Shown here: piece after piece, positions 1-6,764 of the stretch
Numbering within the stretch: the stretch's first letter is position 1
How the letters are laid out: every line of letters starts with the position of its first letter
Origin: JBBATK01 sp040398805
GTDB lineage: Bacteria > Bacteroidota > Ignavibacteria > Kapaibacteriales > NICIL-2
DNA: 11,567 bases
Assembly: GCA_040398805.1 (NCBI GenBank)
Contig: JBBATK010000022.1
Coordinates: forward strand, 1-11,567
Direction of reading: 5' to 3'
The notes under the pieces: model-generated
The model's database searches: none
Seen by the model: only the letters and a program-made list of their open reading frames with translations
Told to the model about the DNA's origin: nothing
Made by a program: the position numbers and the translations under genes

Positions 1-1
1 A

Positions 2-430
2 CTATGCGCTAAGGTCGCGATCGGTTTTGAGGTAGATGCCTTCGATGCTCTTCTTCAGGTCCTGCTTCTGCTCGTCGCTGAGGATGGCGCCGGAGTAGGC
101 AACGGTCTGCTCATTCGATGTCGACGTGCGAGCGGACTCGCGGGCGGGAGCGTGTGAGGAGTGAAGGATATCGTAGCGGGTGTTCTCGCTTCCATCCGTG
201 GAGCACTCGTCACCACCGGCGAAGCGTATGGAGGAGTGGACGATGTAGGCGATGGAGACAAGCCCCATGGACTCAAGCAGGGAGAGTGTGCCCAATTGGA
301 ACCGATGACTGACGAATGTGTTCCACCCTATCCACAGGAGACCTGCGAACAGCACCATCAGGCCGCCGATGCTGACGATGTAGGTTGCGGCGCGAAGTGC
401 ACGCCGGCGAACGGTGGAAAGAGTTTGCAT
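2..430 (-). CDS. Small two-helix inner-membrane protein, function unknown
   Basis: I do not recognise this 142-residue protein. It has a short basic N-terminus (Arg8, Arg9, Arg10, Arg13), then two hydrophobic stretches at about residues 15-36 and 46-67, the second carrying a Glu at 53. A polar tail of about 70 residues, rich in Ser, Thr, Asp and Glu, follows. The positive-inside rule puts both ends in the cytoplasm. The stop is TAG at 2-4. I chose ATG at 428-430; a TTG two codons upstream (434-436) is also open, and neither has a clear Shine-Dalgarno. It lies downstream of an ECF sigma gene on the same strand, where an anti-sigma factor could sit. It lacks the usual cytoplasmic anti-sigma domain before a single helix, and a strong terminator separates the two genes. 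A link to the sigma factor is therefore only positional. Confidence 0.7.
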   Translation of the reverse strand: MQTLSTVRRRALRAATYIVSIGGLMVLFAGLLWIGWNTFVSHRFQLGTLSLLESMGLVSIAYIVHSSIRFAGGDECSTDGSENTRYDILHSSHAPARESARTSTSNEQTVAYSGAILSDEQKQDLKKSIEGIYLKTDRDLSA

Positions 431-501
431 GACCAATGGTCGGAACCATGAATAGGACTCGAGAGGGTTGACGCAGAAGCGTGGGTTTCATTTTTTTCGG
501 C

Positions 502-537
502 AAAAAAAAAGTCCGATGGCCTCATGGCTACCGGACT
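502..537 (-). terminator. Rho-independent terminator of the ECF sigma gene
   Basis: Read on the minus strand, a hairpin with arms AGTCCG/CGGACT and an inner GGCC-type stem (one G-T wobble, one mismatch, four-base loop) at 510-537 is followed directly by nine T residues (502-510). It begins 27 bases after the sigma gene stop, so most sigma transcripts should end here and not run into the membrane protein gene. Confidence 0.9.
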
Positions 538-564
538 CGTTTCTGCTGAAAGTCGACAATCGCG

Positions 565-1149
565 CTATCGCGCCGACTCCTTCTCGGGCACGTATCCGTC
601 GTTGACCGACGCGTACAAGTCGCCGAGGCGCTGACGAAGGTGAAGGACCGCATACCGCTTGCGAGCCAGAAGCGTGTTGATATTCACGCCGGACTCTTCG
701 CTCATCTCGCGGAACGAGATGCCTTCGAACTCGTTCTTCTCGAACACCTCGCGCTGTTCCGCCGGCAGCTCCTTGAGGGCGTCCTGAACGGCATCCCAGA
801 TGGTGCGGCGCACAAGGTCGGTCTCCGGACTGTAACTGAGGTCCGCGATGTAATTCTCGAAGAGCTCGCCGCCGTCCTCCATTTGCGACTCGGTGTTCAT
901 GTCGCTGAAGTTGGAGGTACGCTTCTTGCGGTAGGTATCGATGATACGGTTGCGGACAGCCGTGAACACCCACGAGGCGATGTTCTCGATCGGTTTGTCG
1001 ATCTGCGATGATGCGGCAAGGACGTTGGCGAAGACGTCTTGGAGAATGTCTTCAGCTTCTTCGTGACTGCGCACGCGCTGACGGATGAAACCGAGAAACT
1101 TTTTGCGCTCGGTTCGGAACAATCCTTCGAGTTGCATTACTAGATCCAT
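565..1149 (-). CDS. ECF-type RNA polymerase sigma factor (sigma-70 family)
   Basis: This 194-residue protein directs RNA polymerase to a dedicated promoter set. Region 2 is clear: the core-binding helix EDILQDVFANVL lies at 33-44, and the -10 recognition segment starting ASWVFTAVRNRIID and ending in a basic RKKR lies at 58-77. Region 4 spans about 120-175 (ELPAEQREVF, then a helix-turn-helix at about 145-172) and would read the -35 element. The linker of about 40 acidic residues between them is slightly long. There is no sigma-1.1 or region 3, as expected for the ECF class. ATG 1147-1149 is chosen because a GGGAG lies six bases upstream (1156-1160). The frame stays open to 1260, but that stretch is His-rich and unlike sigma factors. 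The gene is divergent from the T9SS surface protein gene. I cannot assign an ECF subgroup, and no typical anti-sigma gene is visible. Confidence 0.95.
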   Translation of the reverse strand: MDLVMQLEGLFRTERKKFLGFIRQRVRSHEEAEDILQDVFANVLAASSQIDKPIENIASWVFTAVRNRIIDTYRKKRTSNFSDMNTESQMEDGGELFENYIADLSYSPETDLVRRTIWDAVQDALKELPAEQREVFEKNEFEGISFREMSEESGVNINTLLARKRYAVLHLRQRLGDLYASVNDGYVPEKESAR

Positions 1150-1155
1150 GGCTGA

Positions 1156-1160
1156 CTCCC
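1156..1160 (-). promoter_or_regulatory. Shine-Dalgarno of the sigma gene
   Basis: On the minus strand GGGAG lies six bases before the ATG at 1147-1149. It supports that start over the longer open frame reaching 1260. It stands out because the surface protein, gcvP and membrane protein genes show no comparable site. Confidence 0.6.
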
Positions 1161-1312
1161 GGTGGTGGTGATGAACACTCGTGGCGACGAGCACTCGTAT
1201 CGTGAAATTTGACGAAAGCTGCCCGTGCTCATGAGGGATAAGACAAACCGTGCCAAACAAAGGTTACGTCGACGGGTCGGTAATTTTGACACAGTTGTGT
1301 GATGTATCCGCA

Positions 1313-1320
1313 CAAAAATA
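1313..1320 (-). promoter_or_regulatory. Possible -7 element (TAnnTTTG) for the sigma gene
   Basis: TATTTTTG on the minus strand fits the Bacteroidota -7 consensus and would start transcription about 155 bases before the sigma ATG. No TTTG or TTG lies at the expected 18-21 base distance upstream; the stretch there reads around TGTGACAGG. The motif overlaps the ACAAAAA/TTTTTGT inverted repeat, so a repressor bound there could block it. This rests on the -7 match alone. Confidence 0.25.
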
Positions 1321-1359
1321 GCCTTTTTGTCTGTCATCCTGTCACACTTGCGAAAATAA

Positions 1360-1381
1360 ACCGTTAAGGTCTGTTAACGGT
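1360..1381. promoter_or_regulatory. Perfect 8+6+8 inverted repeat, candidate operator
   Basis: ACCGTTAA (1360-1367) and TTAACGGT (1374-1381) are exact reverse complements separated by GGTCTG. The size and symmetry (half-site centres 14 bp apart) suit a dimeric DNA-binding protein. No U-run follows, so a terminator is unlikely. It lies about 210 bp from the sigma ATG and 275 bp from the surface protein ATG. The binding protein is unknown. Confidence 0.4.
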
Positions 1382-1654
1382 CCGCCCACCGACCCGAACG
1401 ATCACGACCCGTGTGACAAAACGTCCAGTCCCGTGTTCATGAAGCATGTCCGGATGTTCGCGGGAAGCCATGGAACGACGCCCTCGTGGTCGTTCAGACG
1501 GACGCTATTGTGGGATACCGGCGGATTTTTTCGTCGCGAACAGCAACCGGAGCGTTCTGTGACACCAATAAACACTATTTTCTCCAATACCGTGAACGAA
1601 CACCGGCGCTTAATCGTCCATCCCCCGTCACCACACCATCGACTCCCCATTCCT

Positions 1655-4600
1655 ATGCTCTCAATGACCCGTCGATTCCTTGTCCTGGCCTGTTTCCTCT
1701 CGTTCTTTACGGGCACTCTGATGCATGCGCAGCAGACAAGTCGCGGACGTGACTTCTTCGTCACCTTCATGCCGAACATCCACAACAACGGTGCGGGCAG
1801 CGACGACTCCTTGTACGTGTACGTGATAGCGGATACAGCAACGACGGGGACACTCACGTATTACAACCGGGCGGGTCAGATGTTCACCCAGAACATCGTC
1901 ATCACGAACCCATCCCAGGTGTGGCAACACCAAGTACCGTTCTCGGCCTTCGAGCTTCGGGGCTACAATCAAAGCCAGAACTTCTCCAACAATAACGACC
2001 TTGAAAAATTGTCGCCTGCCACGTTCCATGTGCAGACCACCCGGGACGTGGCTTGCTATGCGTTGAACAAAGCGCAAACCACCAGCGACGCCTCGATCGT
2101 CCTTCCCACGGGATTGCTCGGCACGGAATATTACGTGCTTGCCTACAAAGCCGACGGCGTGGTGCAAGGCGGGAATCTGGATGCGAGGTACACGCCGTCT
2201 CAGTTCGTTGTTGTCGGTGTGGACTCGAACACGACGGTCACGGTGACACCGACAGCGCCGACGACGCAATCTGGAAGCGCGGTCAAAACCGTCACCCTTC
2301 AGCCCGGTCAGGCCTATCTGTTCCAATCGCAATACTCGCTGACGAGTCTGCGCCTGGATCTCAGCGGCACACGTATCTCGTCCACCAAACCTGTGGCGGT
2401 GTTTGCCGGACATCAGCGTGCGCTCGTTCCGGTGGAACTACGCAACACCCTCGTATCCCGCGATCACCTGTTCGAGCAGTTATTGCCGACAAACGTCTGG
2501 GGCAAGAGCTACATCATCACCCCGCTCGCCCAGCCGCAAGGGATCACGACCTCCGGCAACGACCTGTGGAGAGTGGTGGCGCAGGACGATGGAACGGTGC
2601 TGAAGTTCAACAATGCCCAGGTCGCCGTCCTCAATCGCGGTCAGGTCTACGAAGCGCCGCTTACGGCTCCAGGCCTTCTCTTCGCATCGAAGAAGGTGAT
2701 GGTGGCATTGTACAAAAAAACACACTCGAGCAATTTCAACCTGCGTCCCGGCGATCCCTTCATGATGATCATCCCGCCACGCAGTCAGTACCTGACGAAG
2801 TACCGCTACACGAACATCCAAGCCGCCGGCAGCTTCGACCAGCAGTTCATCACCCTTGTCACGACACGCTCCAATGTCAGCGCGATCACGTACGACGGCA
2901 CGCAGCTGAGTGCAACCTTCGCCGACATCCCCAATACCTGTTTCGCCTATGCCAACGTGGCCGTGACCGATCAGGCGCACACCATCGAAAGTCCGCAGCC
3001 CATCGGGTTGTACGTGTACGGATATGGCGATGCGGACTCGTATGGATATGTGGGTGGCATGGCCTTGCGGCCTGACGTCGAAGGGGTAGACATCGACGCC
3101 GGTGATGACCGTACCGTGTGCATAGGCGATACGGTGCGACTGACGGTTTCCGGTGCCGCAAAGAACATCCGGTGGCGTCCCACGACGGGCCTGAATTGCG
3201 ACACATGCAAGACCGTCGTCGTGCGAGCCCTTCAGACCACCACGTACGTGGTCACCGCAACGGATTCCCTGGGATGCGACGGTGCCGATACGGTGGTCGT
3301 GAACGTGCGGAAATTCCTCGTGGACGCCGGACGCGACACCTCGTTGTGTCCGGGAGGCGACAGCGTCACCCTTAGCGTGCGCGGCGTCAACGGCGGCATA
3401 CGTTCGGTGCGATGGACGCCGAGGGTGGGGTTGAGTTGTGATACCTGCACGACGACGAGGGCGAAACCCGCTGTGACGACGTCGTATATCGCGGTCGTGA
3501 CGGACTCCCTGGGCTGTACCGGACTCGATACGGTGAAAGTGACCATACGTCCGCCGCTCAACGTGGATGCCGGACCGGATCAGGAATTCTGTAAGGCTGC
3601 GGACTCCGTGACCTTGAAAGTGACCGTGAAGAACGGCGTGCCGAAATACGTGCGCTGGACACCTTCCTCCGGCATCGCATGCGACACGTGCGCGCAGACG
3701 AAGGCACGCCCTTCGGGCAATACGACGTACTACGTGACCGTGCGGGATAGTCTTGGATGCGAGGGAACGGACTCCGTCCTCGTTCAACTCAAGACGAAGG
3801 CCGGAGGTATCCGCCTGCCGGGCGCACAGTTCATCTGTTTCAAGAATGATTCCGCCAAGCTGTCGGTGATCGGAACGGTCTCGGCCGTGAAGTGGCGTCC
3901 GTCCACAGGCGTTCGCTGCGACACCTGCTTCAGCACCTTTGCCAAACCGCCGGTGACGACGCTCTACACCTGCGAGGGATTCGACGCCCAAGGGTGTCAG
4001 TTCATCGATACCATGCGCGTCGTCGTGCTCCCCAAAGCCACGGTGGATGCATACCCGGACACCGCCGCATGTACGTCGACGGGCGTGGTGCTCCGAGCGG
4101 AAGGAAGCTACACGACCATCGAATGGACACCGCCCATCGGGCTCTCCTGTACGAACTGTCCCGCACCCACGGCCGTGCCTCCGGCGAAGAACATGGTGTA
4201 CACCGTGCGCGTGCGCAATGGCAACAGCGCCGATTGCGAAAGCACGGATTCCATCGTTGTCAAATACGCTCGCGGTATCGAAGGCATGCTTCCGTCGTCG
4301 TTGACACTTTGCGTGGGCGATACGGCCGCGTTCAACCTTCCGTTCGGCGGCAAGGTGCGCTGGAAACCGAGCACCTATGTATCGTGCGATACGTGTAAGA
4401 ACGTCGTCCTGCGTCCGAAAGCGAATATCCGCTACACGGTGGAAGGCGATTCCGCCGGCTGCACCTCGCGTGCCATCGTCGATGTGAAAGTGTCACAGCG
4501 CGCCACGCTCGCAGCGCCGCGCGACACCTCCATCTGCCGTGGCGATACGGTGGTCCTGAACACCCAAAGCTCCAGTACGACGAACGCCATCCTGTGGGTG

Positions 4601-6511
4601 CCGTTTGCAGGTTTGGACTGTCCCACGTGTCTTCGACCCAAGGCCAGTCCGTCGGTCACCACCCGCTATATCGTCACGTCGGGAACCGGACAATGCGCCG
4701 TGTCCGATACGGTCGTCGTTACGGTCCGTGACCGGCCGCGCGCCATCCTGACCCCCGCGGACACCTCCCTGTGCGAAGGCGGTACGGTATCGCTGCAGCT
4801 TGCTGCCGATACGGCTGGCATCTCCATCGAGTGGTCGCCGTCTCAAGGCCTGAGCTGCACCACCTGTCCGAACCCTGTCGCCACCCCGACGTCGTCCACG
4901 ACATATTCCGCACGACTCCGCGCCGCCAACGGCTGCGACACCGTCCTCGTCTCCCGCATCGGCGTCGGCACACGGCCTGCAGCCCGCATCAGCACAGCCC
5001 CGCAGACCCTGTGTCGCGGTGCCTCGTTCATTGCTTCCGTCAGTGGCGATACCGCCGCATCGGTCCTCTGGATTCCGTCCATCGGGGTCGCGTGCGACAC
5101 CTGCGCGACCACGTCCGTCACCCCGGATTCCACCCGTTTGTACATCGTCCGCGTGCGCGACCGTGTGTCGGGCTGCTCCACCTTTGACACCCTTCGCGTC
5201 ACGGTGAATCCGCTTCCCGTCATCGACTCCATCACACCGTCCCAGCGACTCTGTGAGAAGCAGCAGATGCGCTTGTATGCGGCCACCGGGACGCGATACG
5301 CTTGGTCGCCCGCCACGGGCCTGAGCGATGCCACCGCGCAAAGTCCGACCGCCGCACCGACCTCGACGACGACCTACACCGTGCGCGTCTATAATGCCGC
5401 CGGTTGCTGGTCTGAAGCGTCGACGACCATCACCGTGGCTCCCTGCGGCGACAGCATTGTCACAACTCCTCAGGGCGGCACGACGCCGTTCATCGCTTGC
5501 GACTCCGCGGACGCATCCTTCGGTATCCGTAATCTCGGTCAGATAGCCATCCAGATCGACAGCGTGAGCGTATGGCGCACAAGCAATGCGACCGCCGACG
5601 GTGTGTTCCTTGCGCAGCAGAACGCCGCGCGATTCCCCGCCGTGCTTCAGCCGAACCAGGACCTCTCGCCCGCATTCCGCGTCCGCGTGCTTCCATCGGC
5701 ATCCGGTCCGTTCACGGTGGTCTTCCGCGTCCACACCTCGAACGGTACACGCATCGACTCCGTGCGATTCTCCGGCACGGGAACGAAAGAACCCGTCCTC
5801 TTCTACCTGGGTCAGACCAGCGTCGCGGTGGACTCCTCGTTCCTCTTCCCCATCTTCGGCGAGTCCTCCTCCTGGAGCACGTTGAAGATCCGTGAAGTCG
5901 TCGCATCCGTCTCCTTCAACCCCGCATCCATGCAGTTCGACACGGCAAAGACCATCCTGCCGGGCGACATGCTCGATGCCACCTGGAGTGTGAACTACGA
6001 CAAGGCGACCAGCACGCCCGGCAAAGCGGTCTTCCGCGCCGCAGGCACCACTCCGCTCTTGGCGAACGGAACGCTCATCAAACCGTCGTTCAAGACGTTG
6101 CTTGGCACGGAACTGAAATTCATTCCCGTCCTCGAGTACACGCTTCCCTCGTTGCGGGTTCCGTGCGCGGAGGAACGCAAGCGCGACGGCTTCGTGAACA
6201 TCCTTTCGTGCGTGGCCGACCTTCGTCGCGTGGCCTTGAACGCCACCGGATTCGCCCTGGTCAGCATCGCCCCCAATCCCGCGGAATCGCACAGTGTGGA
6301 CATCCGATATTCCATCGGCTTCGCATGCGATGCCGAGATACGGTTGTACGACATGAGCGGACGTGATATGGCGCGCCTCGTGCAAGGTCCGCACGAAAGC
6401 GGCACCTACGAAGCCCGCTTCGATAGCACACAAATGCCGGCGGGCGAATACCTCTGCGTGCTCACCGCGGCAGGAACCACCTTCACCGCCAAACTGGTCA
6501 TCCGTCGCTAA
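1655..6511 (+). CDS. Giant secreted T9SS surface protein: IgGFc-binding-like domain plus ten PKD-like Cys repeats
   Basis: This 1618-residue protein is predicted to be exported by Sec, moved through the outer membrane by the type IX system and anchored at the surface. A signal peptide (MTRRF, hydrophobic core, MHA-QQ) suggests cleavage after residue 25. Residues 30-474 resemble the IgGFc-binding family, including VAVFAGHQRA near 247-256 followed by DHLFEQLLPTNVWG. Residues 475-1265 are ten repeats of 76-83 residues with a four-cysteine pattern. Residues 1266-1535 look like an anchor-D-type domain ending SFSGTG-like (here RFSGTGTKE), followed by a cohesin-like beta domain. Residues 1536-1618 are a T9SS type A sorting domain (APNP start, YDMSGR, AGEY, KLVIRR end). 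ATG 1655 starts at the signal peptide; ATG 1664 is also possible, and GTG 1433 would bury it. No Shine-Dalgarno is seen. An adhesive role is inferred; the ligand is unknown. Confidence 0.93.
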   Translation: MLSMTRRFLVLACFLSFFTGTLMHAQQTSRGRDFFVTFMPNIHNNGAGSDDSLYVYVIADTATTGTLTYYNRAGQMFTQNIVITNPSQVWQHQVPFSAFELRGYNQSQNFSNNNDLEKLSPATFHVQTTRDVACYALNKAQTTSDASIVLPTGLLGTEYYVLAYKADGVVQGGNLDARYTPSQFVVVGVDSNTTVTVTPTAPTTQSGSAVKTVTLQPGQAYLFQSQYSLTSLRLDLSGTRISSTKPVAVFAGHQRALVPVELRNTLVSRDHLFEQLLPTNVWGKSYIITPLAQPQGITTSGNDLWRVVAQDDGTVLKFNNAQVAVLNRGQVYEAPLTAPGLLFASKKVMVALYKKTHSSNFNLRPGDPFMMIIPPRSQYLTKYRYTNIQAAGSFDQQFITLVTTRSNVSAITYDGTQLSATFADIPNTCFAYANVAVTDQAHTIESPQPIGLYVYGYGDADSYGYVGGMALRPDVEGVDIDAGDDRTVCIGDTVRLTVSGAAKNIRWRPTTGLNCDTCKTVVVRALQTTTYVVTATDSLGCDGADTVVVNVRKFLVDAGRDTSLCPGGDSVTLSVRGVNGGIRSVRWTPRVGLSCDTCTTTRAKPAVTTSYIAVVTDSLGCTGLDTVKVTIRPPLNVDAGPDQEFCKAADSVTLKVTVKNGVPKYVRWTPSSGIACDTCAQTKARPSGNTTYYVTVRDSLGCEGTDSVLVQLKTKAGGIRLPGAQFICFKNDSAKLSVIGTVSAVKWRPSTGVRCDTCFSTFAKPPVTTLYTCEGFDAQGCQFIDTMRVVVLPKATVDAYPDTAACTSTGVVLRAEGSYTTIEWTPPIGLSCTNCPAPTAVPPAKNMVYTVRVRNGNSADCESTDSIVVKYARGIEGMLPSSLTLCVGDTAAFNLPFGGKVRWKPSTYVSCDTCKNVVLRPKANIRYTVEGDSAGCTSRAIVDVKVSQRATLAAPRDTSICRGDTVVLNTQSSSTTNAILWVPFAGLDCPTCLRPKASPSVTTRYIVTSGTGQCAVSDTVVVTVRDRPRAILTPADTSLCEGGTVSLQLAADTAGISIEWSPSQGLSCTTCPNPVATPTSSTTYSARLRAANGCDTVLVSRIGVGTRPAARISTAPQTLCRGASFIASVSGDTAASVLWIPSIGVACDTCATTSVTPDSTRLYIVRVRDRVSGCSTFDTLRVTVNPLPVIDSITPSQRLCEKQQMRLYAATGTRYAWSPATGLSDATAQSPTAAPTSTTTYTVRVYNAAGCWSEASTTITVAPCGDSIVTTPQGGTTPFIACDSADASFGIRNLGQIAIQIDSVSVWRTSNATADGVFLAQQNAARFPAVLQPNQDLSPAFRVRVLPSASGPFTVVFRVHTSNGTRIDSVRFSGTGTKEPVLFYLGQTSVAVDSSFLFPIFGESSSWSTLKIREVVASVSFNPASMQFDTAKTILPGDMLDATWSVNYDKATSTPGKAVFRAAGTTPLLANGTLIKPSFKTLLGTELKFIPVLEYTLPSLRVPCAEERKRDGFVNILSCVADLRRVALNATGFALVSIAPNPAESHSVDIRYSIGFACDAEIRLYDMSGRDMARLVQGPHESGTYEARFDSTQMPAGEYLCVLTAAGTTFTAKLVIRR
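1742..3076 (+). other. IgGFc-binding-like N-terminal domain of the surface protein
   Basis: This is residues 30-474. It opens with RGRDFFVTFMPN and contains the KPVAVFAGHQRA segment, DHLFEQLLPTNVWG, a WRVVAQDDGT strand and a YVYGYG turn near its end. I recognise the pattern as the bacterial/eukaryotic IgGFc_binding family, named after the mucin-like FCGBP protein. The family name does not show that this copy binds antibody; a general adhesion role is safer for what is probably an environmental bacterium. Confidence 0.7.
3077..5449 (+). repeat. Ten tandem PKD-like protein repeats with a C...CxxC...C signature
   Basis: The units begin at 3077, 3317, 3560, 3809, 4040, 4277, 4505, 4739, 4979 and 5219, each 228-249 bp (76-83 residues). 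The typical plan is DAGxDxxxC, xGDxVxL, a Trp-containing strand (RWxP), GLxCDTC, an AxP turn, TTxYxVxVxD, LGC, then DTVxVxV. Units 1, 2, 3, 5, 6, 7, 8 and 9 hold exactly four cysteines. Unit 4 has a fifth. Unit 10 lacks the CxxC pair, having GLSDATAQ in its place. CDTC is the common form, with CTNC, CPTC and CTTC in units 5, 7 and 8. The units are related in protein but diverged in DNA, so the array looks old and not recently expanded. Outside the cell the cysteines most likely form disulfides, which is an inference. Confidence 0.9.
6260..6508 (+). other. T9SS type A C-terminal sorting domain
   Basis: The last 83 residues of the surface protein begin VSIAPNP and contain DIRYSI, IRLYDMSGRDMA, GTYEARFDS, MPAGEYLCVL and a basic end, KLVIRR. 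The spacing and motifs match Por secretion-system sorting domains, which send cargo through the SprA-type channel and are normally cut off on attachment. This implies that the genome encodes a T9SS outside this window. Confidence 0.88.
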
Positions 6512-6560
6512 GGGCCATTCGGCAGCGAAGGACGCCACCGATGAACATGTTTCTCTTTCT

Positions 6561-6598
6561 CCATGGCGCGGGCATGAGCCCTGCGCCATGGTTTTTTT
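6561..6598 (+). terminator. Rho-independent terminator of the surface protein gene
   Basis: The arms CCATGGCGC and GCGCCATGG, with an inner GGGC/GCCC stem, one bulged T and an ATGA loop, form a very stable hairpin (6561-6591) followed by seven T residues (6592-6598). It begins 49 bases after the stop codon and separates the surface protein transcript from gcvP. Confidence 0.93.
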
Positions 6599-6647
6599 CG
6601 CCCTCCGGCGATCACCCTCCTCCATCCTTCGCCGCCGTCTCCGCCCC

Positions 6648-6656
6648 TGTGGATAA
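6648..6656 (-). promoter_or_regulatory. Perfect DnaA-box match upstream of gcvP
   Basis: The minus strand reads TTATCCACA, the consensus DnaA box, about 40 bases upstream of the gcvP -7 element. It is a single site with no cluster or AT-rich unwinding element, so it is not an origin. It could bind DnaA as a transcription factor or be chance. Confidence 0.35.
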
Positions 6657-6675
6657 CCAGACCGGCACCCCACCC

Positions 6676-6704
6676 TTGCGCCCCTTCTTCTTTGCGTAGT
6701 TTTG
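6676..6704 (+). promoter_or_regulatory. Bacteroidota-type promoter for gcvP
   Basis: TAGTTTTG (6697-6704) fits the -7 consensus TAnnTTTG, with TTG (6676-6678) 18 bases upstream as a candidate -33 element. Transcription would start near 6711, giving a leader of about 108 bases. The leader contains a 10-bp palindrome, ACGAATTCGT (6755-6764), and a pyrimidine-rich stretch before the ATG. I see no glycine riboswitch fold in it. The spacing is near the usual 19-21. Confidence 0.5.
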
Positions 6705-6754
6705 TACTCGTCTCCCAGGCGAATGACCTGTGACCCCGAACAATTTCGCGCCAC

Positions 6755-6764
6755 ACGAATTCGT
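6755..6764. promoter_or_regulatory. 10-bp palindrome in the gcvP leader
   Basis: ACGAATTCGT is its own reverse complement and lies about 45 bases downstream of the predicted gcvP transcription start. It could be a small operator or could arise by chance; no second copy is seen nearby. Confidence 0.25.

Larger units (their letters stand above)
1150..1654. other. 505-bp divergent intergenic region with clustered inverted repeats
   Basis: This is non-coding space between the divergent sigma and surface-protein genes. Left to right it holds: a TAATTTTG motif (plus strand, 1281-1288); ACACA-GT-TGTGT (1289-1300); ACAAAAA-N5-TTTTTGT (1312-1330), inside which a minus-strand TATTTTTG lies at 1320-1313; a CTGTCA direct repeat with an 8-bp period (1331-1336 and 1339-1344); ACCGTTAA-N6-TTAACGGT (1360-1381); and GAACGAC-N9-GTCGTTC (1473-1495). 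Two motifs match the Bacteroidota -7 consensus TAnnTTTG, but neither has a convincing -33 partner. The last 74 codons before the surface protein start are open in frame (1433-1654), but their composition is not protein-like and the signal peptide begins only at 1655. Both promoters probably lie here; I cannot place either with confidence. Confidence 0.65.

Noticed and set aside
1296..1420. CRP/FNR-like sites from TGTGA/TCACA half-sites (near 1298, 1341 and 1411)
   Set aside because: The half-sites are not paired at the required spacing, so they do not form a proper 16-bp site.
1682..1694. Lipobox-like VLAC in the surface protein signal peptide
   Set aside because: The cysteine (residue 13) lies inside the hydrophobic core, with ten more hydrophobic residues after it. 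Cleavage at MHA-QQ fits a standard signal peptide better.
2480..3991. A 503-codon minus-strand open frame opposite the head and first repeats
   Set aside because: It has a His/Arg-rich shadow composition and no recognisable motif; the plus strand is clearly coding.
3077..5449. CRISPR-like or recently amplified DNA repeats
   Set aside because: Periodicity of about 235 bp exists only at protein level; the units differ widely in DNA and have no identical short repeats with spacers.
4493..6754. A 753-codon open frame on the minus strand, antisense to the 3' part of the surface protein gene
   Set aside because: Its product is Arg/Gly/Asp-rich without domains, and it lies opposite a clear gene with signal peptide and T9SS domain. 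Long antisense frames are expected in G+C-rich coding DNA.
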